DNA of 64,000 nt from Liolophura sinensis. Its lineage: Eukaryota; Mollusca; Polyplacophora; Chitonida; Chitonidae. The position numbers were made by a program, and so were the translations under genes. The stretch lies in NCBI RefSeq assembly GCF_032854445.1, contig NC_088301.1, positions 57,548,512 through 57,612,511 on the forward strand, in the 5' to 3' direction. This document shows positions 1 to 12,700 of the stretch, in pieces. Positions within the stretch are counted from its first letter, which is position 1. The number at the start of each line of letters is the position of its first letter. The notes under the pieces are model-generated. The model saw only the letters and a program-made list of their open reading frames with translations, was not told the origin of the DNA and did not search any database.

Positions 1-1934
1 CAGAGCGATACCATTTGCGGAACACGTGTGATGTGTGTGAGCTCATAGTTTGTAACTCATCAAAGACAATGGTCACAAGGTGCCAGAGGGCGTGGTCTGA
101 AGCCAGGGGCTGATGCACATACAAACAACAGGCAGGCACGTGGCAGAAACTGAAATATCGCAAACACGTGAAGTTTTGGTCCAATGATTTATTTTTTAAG
201 ACACGCCAAATAAAGTTTTCTGAAAACTGCCCATGTTTTTGTGTTTTTGTAGCTCCAGGGCAGTCATCATCGCTAATGGATTACAAGAAAATATCTCTGT
301 TCGGAGTTCGACGCCGATGAACGACACTAGTTTTTTGAGGCTAATCTCAGACACGCCACGGTTGCCACGCGCGATGCCAGTTAACGCTGTCTTCCCCGTG
401 AGAGTGGAACCAAGGCTGCAACAAACGAATCTTTTGTTGGAAGCACGTGTAGCATATTGTAGATACGCAGTCCTGCGATAAAAAGAAAGAAACGACTCTA
501 CATATAGGCCTAGTATGGAACGCCTGTCCTTTTCTTCGCGAATATTGCGCTATCATCCCGTATAATATAAACACAATGTCAAAATACTTCTTTTAGCATA
601 AGCATCCTGAAATTTACGATGAAGTAAAGATCTCTATACATTGTAGGTATATTATGGAAGTCCACTTCGGCCATTACTCAGTCTATATATTGTGTACTTA
701 CAGAGGAGGAAACCCACTATTATATACAGATAAACTACTATATCCTTTTAAAAATATTTGGATCGCAAGGCAAACGCAACGTGGCGACTTTTACATCAAG
801 GAGTGTATTTAATAACTTTATGCTAATTATTTTCAATGTAAATCAACATAGCTAAAAGTAATAGCCCATTTTCTCTGTTGGAATGAACAAACCGTTAACC
901 TATTTGCTACGTTAAAAGTTAAAAAGTTGTTTTGCATGCTCCAACCACCAAATCGACATTCTGACATTCAACCTTATAGTTATTTCGAACTAAAGGGAAA
1001 CCAGACATTAACGGCCACAGCCTTATCTTTCTGACGTAATTGATAACTCTATAATTTAACTATTAATCTGGAATATTTAGGGGGCCGCGCAACGGATACC
1101 ATGAAACCGGAACCAGAAAAGCAATGTCGCTTTGTGCATCAAATCATTCTGCTAGCCAATGAGACAATCAGGTAAAAGGTAGAATTATAAAAAACCCTAC
1201 TTGATTGCTTAAAATTCATAGTGTGGTAATGTGACGGCACTTACGATTTTCTCGATGTGAAATATTTTGTTTCCTTTAAACTGCCATATTTCGATTATAA
1301 ACTTTTCTGTTGAAATTTCTCCGGGTGGGACACTCTTTTGATATAACATATGTACATTTGGTCTAAAGTGTTGTCTTTTATTTTAAAATGTTGACCTTGA
1401 CGCAGTTTTAAAACACGCCATCACGATGTGCTAACAAAAGTTGTCCTTGAGCAATAAGACGACACCACAAAATTTTATTTATAAAACGCAATGGTCCTGG
1501 GCCGATTCCACAAATCCATTTCTGACAAGCCAAATTTGAAATACGATTTTAAAGCTTATTACTCGGTTTTGTAAATTAATATTGTGTCCACTTGATCAAT
1601 GTTATCTTAAGCAAAATGTATCCAAATCTCAACTTCCACTGCCAAAATCTACGCATTTTGAAGACGTTTTAAATTTTGACTAAATTCAGAAATAACTTTG
1701 TGGAATCGTCCCCTGTTACGTATTCAAATGTTGCGTTGTCAAATTGTCCTAAAGCTCGACGGCACGGTGAAGTGATCGTAGCAATGGATTTTGTAGGCCC
1801 ATAAAATGCTGCAGTAAAATAATTATTACACTATGTGGTTAGCACTTTCACACCCGTAAAGTGTAATGTTATTACATGAAGGGTATAGCATAGTGCTCCT
1901 CATATAGCATAATAATTAATGCATTCAATGGGTG

Positions 1935-2006
1935 TGCTACATGAATTCGTGAGCGTTTGTTGGGAGGTGCCTTCATGTAATGCAACACACACGAATTCAC
2001 ATGGGG
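1935..2006. repeat. imperfect inverted repeat around GAATTC
   Basis: Arms containing TGAATTCGTG (left) and its complement CACGAATTCA (right) face each other across about 40 bp, with further partial pairing on both sides. It could fold as a hairpin or be the remnant of a small foldback element. No flanking target duplication was found. Confidence 0.4.
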
Positions 2007-2595
2007 TGTCCATCTCAATAATCACACCATCGCCGCTCAGATCTCTTTCTGCCTCTTTTTCTGACCTGAGAGACTGCTCGGATAGTCTGGAATCCCTTTT
2101 TTTCACGAGACCTCAATGGAGTTTGTGATTTACAGAGACGACCGACACCTGACTGATCACTGTGCTACTGCGGCAAAAGCCCGGCCTACCTGAGATTACC
2201 TTACCAGAATACAATCTAGCATCACACAAGCGACAGAGGTTTTGCTAAAATTTGCATATTAATTTTAAGTGAACGAAATATATTTGTTATCTGTGGGACA
2301 TGACATCTATACGTGGCATGGGATCTTTTTTTATATAAAACAAACTAGATCCTTCTGTATGTATATAGCACTCTTTTCAGCTGTTTAGTTGAATGATATT
2401 ATTAAGTTTGGCGCCCGCGCGCAATATTTGATTTACATATCCAGACATGTACTTTACACTCGAACTTTCAGATGTAATGCCAACAACACCATCATCCAAT
2501 GTGAACGAACCTGATAACAGATTAACATTGTACATGAATCTTCGTCTAATTTAATCCAGCTGATTCTATGTACACATACGGTATCTTTTTCCACC

Positions 2596-2850
2596 GATTG
2601 TTTCCTAGCAAACTCTCACCAATCACGCACGTCGTTTGTTTCCTATAGAACACTCTCATCAATCTCACACACCGTTTGTTTATATCACACTCTCATCAAC
2701 CAAGCAAGTTGTTTGTTTCCTAGCACACTCCCATCACCCAATCAACTTGTTTGTTTCCTGGCACACTCTCGTCAACCAAGCAAGTTGTATGTTTCCTAGC
2801 ACACGCTCATCAGCCAAGCAAGTTGTTTATTTCCCAGCGCTATGTCGTAT
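2596..2850. repeat. 38-bp minisatellite
   Basis: About six degenerate tandem units of roughly 38 bp, each with a core like TTTCCTAGCACACTC followed by ATCAACCAAGCAAGTT. Units differ by scattered substitutions and one small length change. The open frame across it is a by-product of the repeat. Confidence 0.85.
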
Positions 2851-3330
2851 CATGTGGTTAGTATATGTTAAAAAAATAATGTCTTTTGTATATGTGATCT
2901 TAAAATGTATTCTGTTACTGCAACAGATTATTTTGTTAAATAAAAATCTAGCACACATATATTAATTCAACATAACAAGATATGATGTTGAATATTACAA
3001 AGTACTATGCCATCATAACAGCATAATTCTGGCATTACTCAAGCAACAAACTTTATAGTCAAATTAGCACATTATCTTTTCAAGTGTATGCGTGAGATCT
3101 TATTTTACCTGTGTGTAACACGGACGTATTCAGTAAAGTGAACGAGGACGACCGTTTTTTATTCAGCATCCATGCACTGGTTTAAAAGCCAAAAAAAAAA
3201 AAGTTTTTATCTGTCGTATAGCGATTATGTGAAATCGTAGTAAGTCATTATGGGCATGAACCACGCACAGATATGTTGAGCTATATCAATACACAATGTA
3301 CATATACTGGCTAACTATATTTATCTTCTA

Positions 3331-3525
3331 AGTTCAAGTCCAGTTCATGCTGGCTGCGTCTCCGGTAGTAAGCGGAAAGACATTTCCAGCAACCTGCAGA
3401 TAGTCGTGGGTTACCCCTGGGCTCAGCTCGGTTTCCTCACACCATAATGCTGATAGCAGTCGTATAAATGAAATATTCTTGTGTATACGGCATGGAACAC
3501 CAATCAAATAGATAAATAAATAAAC
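3331..3525 (+). mobile_element. SINE-A copy, 5' truncated
   Basis: This copy reads in the direction opposite to most SINE-A copies of the window. It starts within the box-B-like part of the tRNA-derived head (GTTCAAGTCCAG), continues through the conserved body and ends with AACACCAATCAAAT and an AATAAATAAA tail. The tRNA-like 5' end is missing. It matches the reverse complement of the copy at 52031-52283. Confidence 0.75.
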
Positions 3526-3709
3526 ATATTTCTCTTCAAGTACACAACAATGGCACATTTAAGTGAAGCGACATTGGAGATAATATTATATAGTTTTGTA
3601 CTCGAGAAAAATATTAAGGATGTGCACACGTAGTTTACATATTATGAACTATCTATTACAAAATTGTAGATTATATATTTAATTACACTTATAATAACAA
3701 GTTCTAGAG

Positions 3710-5050
3710 AAGCACGTCTGTTACAGGCGAGATAAAGACTTTACATCCGAATATCACCGGGAGGATTATCTCTGTTACAGGAGAGATTACATCCGACAAT
3801 ACACCTGTGTATCTATATGTTACAGGAGAGATAATAAAAAGAACCTTTTGCAACGCCCGGGGCAAACCCACGACGATCCCCAGGTTGCTGGCAGACCTTC
3901 CCACGTACAGCCGGAGAGGAAGTCAGCATAAGCAAGACTGGAACTCACAGCGACCGCATTGGTGAGAGGCTCCTGGGTCATTACGCTACGCTAGGGTTAT
4001 GTCTGTTACAGGAGAGATTATAAACGACTGTACATCTGTGCTTTACTGCGGAAAACATCCCTGTTATAGAAGAGATTATAAAAGAATATACACCTGTGTA
4101 TTACTGATAGGATTATCACTGTTGTAGCAGTGATTATAAGAGACTATATACAGTTTTGTTACGAAAAGTGGATACATTTGATATTTTACAAGACCGTTCA
4201 CTTTTGTTTGCGAGGAGCATCTCTGTGAATTTTTATAAGACTATATACATCTTGTCGCAAAAAGATCACACAGTTTTATTACCGAGAAGCATGTCTGTTT
4301 CATGGGAGTTTATATCAGACAATGCACGTGTGTATTGCCGCGAGAAGCACCTCTGTTATAGGGGGGATCACAAGAGGCAATACATTTTTGTTATATCGAG
4401 AAGCTTATCTGTCATAGCAGAAACTATACACCCATATATCTTACAGAGGAGAATCCTTGTTACATGAGAGATTAAATAAAACTGTACATTTTTGTTGCCA
4501 AGACACATTTCTGTTACAGTAGAGATTATATTGGACTTATGTTTTACAGCGGAGAGTGTCTCTGTTACAGCAGAGATTATATTGGACTATACGCACCTGT
4601 GTTTTACTGCGGGGACTGTCTCTGTTACAGTACATATTACATTTGACAACACACCTGTGTATTACTGCTTGGAGTGTCTCTGTTACAGTACAGATTAAAC
4701 TGCACTACACACCTGTGTATTACCGCGGGAAGTGTCTCTTTTACAGTAGAGATTATATTGGACTATGCGCACCTGTATATTACCACGGGAGGTGTCTCCG
4801 TTACAGAAGAGATTGTATTGGACTACACACCTGTATATTACCACGAGAAGTGTCTGTTACAGAAGAGATTATATTGTACCACACACCTGTGTATTGCCGC
4901 GGGGAGTGCCTGTTACAGGAGATATTATATTGTACCACACACCTGTGTATTACGGTGGGAAGTTTCCATGTTACAGTAGAGAATACATTTGACTATACAC
5001 CAGTGTATTACCGCCGGGATTATTTCTGTGACAGGAGTTTAAGTAATACT
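3710..5050. repeat. 56-60 bp minisatellite, interrupted by a SINE
   Basis: Tandem units of about 58 bp contain CTCTGTTACAG, AGAGATTATATTGGAC and CACCTGTGTATTACCGCGG. The best-preserved block is about 4500-5000, and the outer units are strongly diverged. A SINE-A piece (3851-3995) sits inside the array, with units on both sides. Unit length varies by a few bases, so the array stays open in several frames and gives spurious reading frames of up to 197 codons. Confidence 0.9.
3851..3995 (-). mobile_element. SINE-A fragment inside the 58-bp minisatellite
   Basis: It runs from a sequence equivalent to the GCCCGGGGAAAACCC body of the family to CATTACGCTACGCTAGGG near the tRNA-derived head, in minus orientation. 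Repeat units flank it on both sides. The 3' tail part is absent. Confidence 0.75.
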
Positions 5051-5998
5051 ATACACCTGTATATTATCGGGATGATGCAAATGTCACAATATATAGAAAG
5101 AGGCATATTGGACGCAAAAAGTTTGTTTAACATGCAGGTATATATGTAGATACAGACACACCTGTGTCAGGGCTGTGTATGGAGGCGACATTTTAATGAA
5201 TGTATAGACGCTATTTTATCAGTTACCTTCTGCCCGACTGCCCCCAAAGTCCCATTAGACCTCAGTTAGAAGGAAGCGATGTCTATTTTCGACTGTTCAA
5301 CCGAAAGAATTAATACTCTGTGGTAAAACCCTGTGCATAACGACGCATGCAATGTGTATGAATTGACAGGCCGGCTTGCTTATACAGTTTTACATTGTTA
5401 GCTGACAAGCCCGTGTGTAAATGACAACACACGCATATACTACCCGCTCTACTAACAATAATAAATGTCGCATGTTTTGACAATAAGGCCACTTACTGCT
5501 CTGCAATGTAAGCGAGCTACTGCTTCTTTGTTTATCTTTCATTTGGCCTGTTATGGCCAGCCACTCTCGGAAATGACAGTCGACGTGCCTAAGCACAAAG
5601 TCAACCATCTATACGTGTAAGAACCAGTCAGTATAATCTATATGCGTAATTACTGTGCATCAAAATATAGTCCATGGAAATGTAACTCTGTATATGCGTT
5701 AGTCTGGTTCATAACGTTTGTTATATACTTAAACAATGTCCGTGCATTTATTTATTTATGTATTGACTGTTGCTTAACGAACAACATGTATGTGTTACAA
5801 GAACATCAATGATATTCAAATTTCACTATCATAATATATGCATACACAGCATTATTTCACTTTTTACACCGTAAGGTTTGTATAAATCATATGAAATATA
5901 AGATGTCTACGATATATGTATATACAGGCCCATGAAAATGTAATAACGGAATTTCTTTTAAAACGTTAAATATCATAAGTGTGAAATATCACTTTATC

Positions 5999-6002
<4 letters not shown>

Positions 6003-6094
<92 letters not shown>

Positions 6095-6109
6095 GAATTT
6101 GCTCGAAGG

Positions 6110-6195
<86 letters not shown>
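6003..6195. repeat. paired (TA)n microsatellites with a duplicated spacer
   Basis: Two long TA tracts (6003-6087 and 6114-6195) are separated by a short spacer containing TTGCTCGAAGGTTG. The same 14-mer recurs just after the second tract (about 6211-6224). This suggests duplication of a tract plus its flank. Confidence 0.95.
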
Positions 6196-6197
<2 letters not shown>

Positions 6198-7047
6198 TGT
6201 GTGTTTCATTTTGCTCGAAGGTTGGATATATAGCATCTATAAATGATATCAGTTGATTTATGGAATTCATTAGCATTTCAGTATTCATTTAAACTATTTT
6301 CACATGAAATTTGCGCTTTAACTGTTGTCTACTTACTCCATATTTTATAATCTCCAACCATGCATCTCTATATGACCATGTATATAATGCAAAGGCATGT
6401 GGGACGTTTAAGAGCCTTACAGTTATATTCATATCTCAATGACAAAATTTGTAAAGAAACCTGCTGTTTTGGTGAATCTGTATATCAAAAGTGGAACAAA
6501 ACAAATGCACACATATTGCCCACCCGGGAATTATCCATGCATGCTGTTTGACTGCGCGCAAAATTATCACACTTATTCTTTATCCATAGCTGATATTGGA
6601 TTATCTAAAACACCCCTCCAAAAACATGGATTTCCGTCTACAGGTGCACTCAGACCGATTGGACAAGATTACGTAATTCGCTACAGGTAAAATTTGGCGC
6701 TGTCTATAATCTGGCTGGTGACTTGATGGAAAAGCATAAGGTTTAATCATGGGAAATTAGTATACTCCTGAACAGAAGGCATGGAGATAAAGCACATCAT
6801 GTACACGTATCACATATATAGATAGATACCTACATATATACCAACAACTATGCGTGTATTATTAAAATCTGTGTATACATTATATTATTCCCGGTGCTTA
6901 TACATTTTTAAGTACATATAAATGAAAGCACCTTCTGGAGTATATATATGTCAAGAAATTTTGAAAAATGCTCCTAGTAACAAAAGAAAAAATAATGAAA
7001 ACACACATAGAGGCAAGTTGATTAATTTTTTTTTTTTTATTTTGCTG

Positions 7048-7094
7048 ATGACGGTTGATCACTTTTTTTTTTTGGCTCATGACGGTTGATCACT
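7048..7094 (+). repeat. short direct duplication
   Basis: ATGACGGTTGATCACT occurs at 7048-7063 and again at 7079-7094, separated by a T-rich run. A local slippage-type duplication is the simplest explanation. Confidence 0.8.
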
Positions 7095-7161
7095 TGAAAA
7101 CTTCGCCAAAATTAGTTTCCTTCAGCCCTTTAGGGCTTAACGACTACATGGGCATGGACGG

Positions 7162-7164
<3 letters not shown>

Positions 7165-7219
<55 letters not shown>
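7165..7219. repeat. (TA)n microsatellite
   Basis: An uninterrupted AT dinucleotide tract. Confidence 0.95.
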
Positions 7220-7222
<3 letters not shown>

Positions 7223-8243
7223 TTGATACGTTTATAAATTAATGCAAATTAAATCTTTTCACATTTGCAAGTTTTCAGTGGCAAATGTGATGAGAATACG
7301 TTGACTGGTAACGCAGTTGGCCGCCCATATTCCGGCGCGTGAAAACAACAACAGGCGTGTCGTGGTATCAATAAAGGGTGATGGATCACTCGAATTGTCT
7401 CTCCGCGATAGGTGGAAAGGTTAAAAAGATAGCTTTCTCTCAAAAATGTCACTGTGTGAAAAGCTTTGGTTAATAAAGACAGATCCGACGAAGTCAATGT
7501 TGCCCGTATAATGGTGTAGTTGCCATTGTACATAAGTTTGATCGCGCGCTGCTGGACTGTAGAGTTTTACCACGATCAGCATTGCTGTCGCTGCAATGTT
7601 CTCAGTGTTTCCTCACAGGGCTTGCCAGGACGCGAATTCTTTCAACCCGCTTTCGTCGTTCCCCCAGCAACGATCCGTACCACTGTGTTCGCTCGACATC
7701 GAACTGAATTTAGACGGCAAAGCCGGGAAAACGCCTTTCTTGTATTTTATTGCCTATTCTGTTTTGAAAACTAATTTTACGCCTTGGTGACATTTTAAGA
7801 AATGTGTCGTTTATGTGGGATATATTCTTGAAAAGAAATTATACGGTTTTTGTTATTAAGGAGTATTTTATGAGCTTATTTGCTACGGATAACGTATGTA
7901 CATATAGAGAGAAAGAGAGTGTTTTACTCCCGAGAGCGCTGGACAAAATTTATCACGCGGGAAATCTGACAAATATAACACATAAACAACCCATGACACC
8001 TTATATCTAAATGTCAACGCTATACCAATGTATGACTTATTCGATAAAGTCATTCATTCTGTACTTAAACTTCGCTCAACTATATATGTATTTTTTTCTC
8101 GAATTTCTCGAAATTAAACAAACATGTTTATGTCATGAAGTATATAACGTGCATGCGTGTCCCACGGGCATATATTGCACGATGCTTACCTCGTTAATTA
8201 TTTTCACAAAAGACGCAAACCACTTATACTTCCCACTCAGTAC

Positions 8244-8347
<104 letters not shown>

Positions 8348-8543
8348 GGTTGCGTGTAATCTGTATGCATACAGACATGTGAAGGAATCCTACGCGATGT
8401 TCTATCAGCTTTATAGCGTGTCGTTATATGGTACACTTGAATATTGTTTTCTGTTTCCTTCAAATATTGTTTTTTTCGTCGTATTACACCGCAAATATTC
8501 GATATTGGACGTCTATTGACAATTCTACAGGTATACTTAATTC

Positions 8544-8546
<3 letters not shown>

Positions 8547-8621
<75 letters not shown>
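8547..8621. repeat. (TA)n microsatellite
   Basis: An uninterrupted AT dinucleotide tract about 200 bp after the previous one. Confidence 0.95.
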
Positions 8622-8624
<3 letters not shown>

Positions 8625-9180
8625 CACGTTGACCACTGAATATATTCATAGCGCAATGTAGTCTTTCTGTTTTGTGAGCTGCATAGAAACTCACAACATG
8701 CACACATTCGATCGGTAAAAGACTCAAACGCACTAGTATGGATTATTTTTCCTATGAATCTTGAGCAGTAATTATCTTACCTTAAGGCATAGCAAGACTG
8801 CTCGATGCTGTGTCATCATCCAAATGAACACGCTAGACAAAAGTAGACACCTCTCAAGATTATCAGTATATACTGAACATAGGTCTATATGTACGGCCAT
8901 ATACTCAGCATGTGTCGACCCTTCGTTAAGGCTGTGTTTGTTTGGTAATAACGTCTACATCATTCACTTTTAGTTATAATCAATAAACTTTTTAAACTTA
9001 AAAGAATGTCAATATACGTTATACGTTTATGTGTGTAGAGGCCAAAGTGTATATCAACGATTAATTGCACATCTTATTTTGGGTATATATGTAGTACAAC
9101 TCATTTCACACGAACATATTCTAATATTAAAGTTACGTGGTCTTCCGTTTGGTTGTAACAAGATTGCTGTTTAGCGGCTT

Positions 9181-9587
9181 ACTTCGCCACGCATCTTAGG
9201 TTGTGGATTTTAGTGAATAAACCCCAAGCGCGGCACATTAAACGTTTGATTGATCTTTGCTTATGCATTTGAAGCCATGGGTGTTAATTTATGCAGCACG
9301 TGACTAGGTCAGCCAATCAGCGCGAGGTCTTCTCCGCAGCGGAATGTATTCACGCCAAAACGTGGGTGGTGAGCGCAGTTGTACACAGAACATTGCTATG
9401 TCGGACGAGAAGAGTATATGAGCTCTTACCTGGGGACACTACAGCATTCAGATCGAACAGGGAAGTGGATAGTACATCTATCGCAATGTCTGTGAGTTAT
9501 CCCAGAGGAACTATACTCCGGTGATCTTGACTAAACGCCGCGAAAAGACGGGAGCTACAGACGAGGGCTTTCGGGCCCCGAATCAAA
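9181..9587 (+). promoter_or_regulatory. LRIG promoter and 5' UTR region
   Basis: CpG-rich segment just before the LRIG start. I count 34 CpG in 9181-9780, against 4 in 10081-10680. It contains a palindromic E-box CACGTG (9297-9302) and a CCAAT box in the NF-Y-like context AGCCAATCAG (9313-9317). No clear TATA box is seen at a useful distance. Together these fit a CpG-type promoter. The transcription start cannot be fixed from sequence alone. Confidence 0.55.
9398..9421 (+). other. possible upstream ORF in the LRIG leader
   Basis: ATG TCG GAC GAG AAG AGT ATA TGA is a seven-codon frame ahead of the LRIG start. A second upstream ATG at 9486 opens a 12-codon frame that ends at 9524. Either could damp translation if the mRNA starts upstream of it. 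That is inference, because the transcription start is unknown. Confidence 0.3.
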
Positions 9588-9760
9588 ATGGCGGTCTTGT
9601 TGTTGTGCTTCCATGCTTTTGTTGTCCTTAGTGGAGTGAAGGAGATATACGGCGAGAACGGAGATACCTTGGGCTGTTCCAGCCTCGGAAACATGATGGA
9701 TTGTAGCAGAATGGGGCTGGTTGAACTACCGGAAAGCTTTCCATCGTGGGTTACGAGAAT
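9588..9760 (+). CDS. LRIG: LRIG exon 1: signal peptide and LRRNT
   Basis: The start ATG lies in a good context (A at -3, G at +4). The frame opens with [16 protein letters not shown], a hydrophobic signal peptide, and runs on to an LRR N-cap ending [11 protein letters not shown]. The cap shows only two cysteines (in LGCSS and MDCSR). Vertebrate LRIGs also have an upstream CPxxC pair, which is not seen here. The exon ends at AGAAT before GTAAGT, in phase 2. Confidence 0.9.
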
Positions 9761-12700
9761 GTAAGTACGGTTGTAAACTTGCTATGAGCTGTTTGCTTGT
9801 CCGTCGGTCGCTCGCTCGGTCCAGTAAGGGTCCCCCCACCGTTCTTCGACCTGTTTTGGCAGACCAGTAGTCCTCGTGTATCTGGCAACACCGTCCTTTA
9901 CTGTACATTTGCCATCGAAATTCTCCTATGTCTGAAGACTTTCAGACGGTGGAATGTGCCTTTTGTTCATTGCATAGAATATATAAATTGACATGCAGAT
10001 GCTATGTCAGTGAGTATAGTATGCCGGTTGTGTACGCAAACTTCATTGAGTGAACTGAAGCTAAGCCTCCATTGATGCCAGATGCAATACATAAGGGAAA
10101 GTTAGCATGCAGGTATAATAGTTGTCTTTATCCCTGTGCTGACCATGCACATGACTCAAATCAGATGTCCCAATACCTAACTGTACTTGGGCTAGTACAC
10201 CAGTCGAATTAGATATCTGTTGGGTTAAATTGCTCCCTGCAAACAGTGCACTGGCCCAAGAGGGGTATTATCTTACCCCATAAAATCATGTTTCGCTTCA
10301 GTGCTTGATGACAGTAATGTATACTTGGACTCAAGTTGAAGGTATACACCTACAGTGGCATGCAGTACACCAGATCACAAATAGCACACTAAAAATGTGT
10401 CTGAAATGCGTAATATTGTACCAGAAATGAAATGTAATGGAAGCTGTTTATTTTTATACTCCTAAACAAAGTATTATAATTTTTGTCACTATTTGCCATT
10501 TCAACTCTTGTTTTGTCTTGTCTATAAGTGTGGAATTATACTTACATCCCTTGAGTATTATGTAATATTAGTGTCATAATGTTTCACTTTGTAACGATAT
10601 GTTGTCACTCTTGTACATTCTGGGTTGTATGCTGCATTGTTTTCTTTTGTAGGTTATGGGATATATTTTTTAACCATATGTAACTAAAATGTTACAAAGT
10701 TGTAAACTTGGAAAGCAGATTGTAATCATTTTGAAAAATATAAAAGTTTAATAAAACTTGTCAGATATACAGACAGTGAAATATGAGGAATTGTAGCATA
10801 AATGTGTCATAAATGGGAAAGAGAAATAACTGCATCTAGAGTCATGTTGATTCCAATATTGTAGAAGCTTCAGGTAGGAACCTCTGCACCATTGGTTCTA
10901 AATCATGTGAAATATTCTGTGAGTTGTGTGGGGTGATATTTTCTTGTATTGTATATTGAACTATAGTATTATATTAGTTAAAAGGTGAAAGTATCTATGG
11001 CATGAAACTGTAATTCCAGTAGCTGAGTGATCATACTTGGTTATTCTCACTATTCGTACATGTACTCCATGGCATTAATTGTACAATAGGCCTCCATTCA
11101 GGTGACAAAATTGTTGATCATCATGTTAAATACCAATCAATGAATAGTTCATGTAACTCAACATGGTATCCAAATTTTGTGTGCTGACAAAGGAAATTGT
11201 GTAAGTTTCTCTTAGTCCTCAGAAATATCAATGAGACAGTTGTCTTTATGCCACAACAGCATAAAGCTGGGATATAGGCAGGCATTGGCAGAGTCATGGA
11301 AGTAATGTGTGTGTCAGTTTAGCCAGCTATTGTGACCATGACAGATTGGCTAGAACCTAGAGGTAACTGAAACACTCAGTGAGGTTTATGGAGTATTTTA
11401 GTCATAAAATTACAACCATGACTGGAAAATTTCTGATGGCAGAGATAGTATCTGGTGAAGGGTGTGAAGTTTGTAAGAGCGAAGGCTGTTGTGAGACCCA
11501 CTCAGTGGGTTCTGGCTGTTCATATCTTCTCACAGCTGGAGAAGTACTCCACGAAGATCTGAGCAGTTAAGGCATGCTTTGGATAGCTGCCCTGCTACAG
11601 TATTGGTTTCAAATTTGGGAGCCGTGAAGGGTTTCAGACTGGAGGTGTATTCCACACCAAATGCTGGGCTGTTTGAGGCATATCAATGTTACACATGTGC
11701 TAGGGATGGGGGGAAATTGAGAGTCGGCTTCCAGGGCACCCTGCTTTGAGTGTAAACAACTACACCTAGGTGATGTCAACATCAGCTTTTGTGCCTTCCA
11801 TGTGTTGACAGGCAGTAGAAAAAGAAACAATCTTGGTTTAGCTCAGAATAATATGAACAGTGGTGTTTCCAGCCATGTGCAGTCTAGGCCTAAAGCTTTG
11901 CCGCATTAATTGGATATCCTTTTGCTTTAAATGAATACATGTCACTTAGAAAGTCACCTATAATCATATGAATGAGATGATCTTGAGATGGGTACAAAAA
12001 GGTGTAGGCCTGATTTGCATAGGAGTCGCATAGCTGATGTGTGAAGCTGGTAACTCACCTCAGAACCATGGGCTGTAGCAGGTTTAATACAGTTTGCCCT
12101 CAGGCACTCTCAACTTGGCAGAAGTTTATGACACCTCCCTTTATTTAAACCTAGTCAGCTGTTAATACTCTTGTTATCAAGCTATTCCAACAATGTACAG
12201 TTGCCTACTAAAGAAGGGAAACACATTAAACTTTGCAAATAAAAATCAATTTCACTTTTGTATCAATCCATTGAAGTAAAATAATTTCATATATGCATAC
12301 ATTAATTGTTAAATTTGTACAGGTTGTTGAGTAATGCAGATACACACATTTTGTGTAGGAAAATGCCTTAATTTCTGGGATTTTGCATGTGCTTTTGTAT
12401 ACATGCATCAGTTTACATCTGTTTTTGTAATTATGAAACTATTCTGTGTAACTGCATACAGAATAATGCCTTGTAACAAGTGGATTCTATTTCCATAAAT
12501 TGGAACAAAATATTGTAGATGGTATGTCTTAATCCTTCAACATTTTTAACCACCAGTATTTGGAAATATTCTGAGGGAACTGAAGCTTGCATCTTTAGTA
12601 ACACAAACAAGTCATTTTTGGTGTCAGTTTAATTGTAATTAAATTGTATGCATAAATTCCACTGGAAAGTCTTTCAGAGGTTGATAGGGTTGAACGTTTA

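Noticed and set aside
2636-2965. 109-codon open frame
   Set aside because: It lies mostly over the 38-bp minisatellite.
4156-5149. Overlapping plus-strand open frames of 68-197 codons with repeated TPVYYRG-like peptide
   Set aside because: They are translations of the 58-bp minisatellite in several frames. There is no splice, start or family support.
5981-6288. Tyr-Ile repeat proteins on both strands
   Set aside because: Pure translation of TA microsatellites. The same applies at 7.2, 8.3 and 8.6 kb.
7520-7790. CpG-rich patch with two overlapping open frames of 64-84 codons
   Set aside because: Could be an exon of an upstream gene, but no family and no convincing splice partners were seen.
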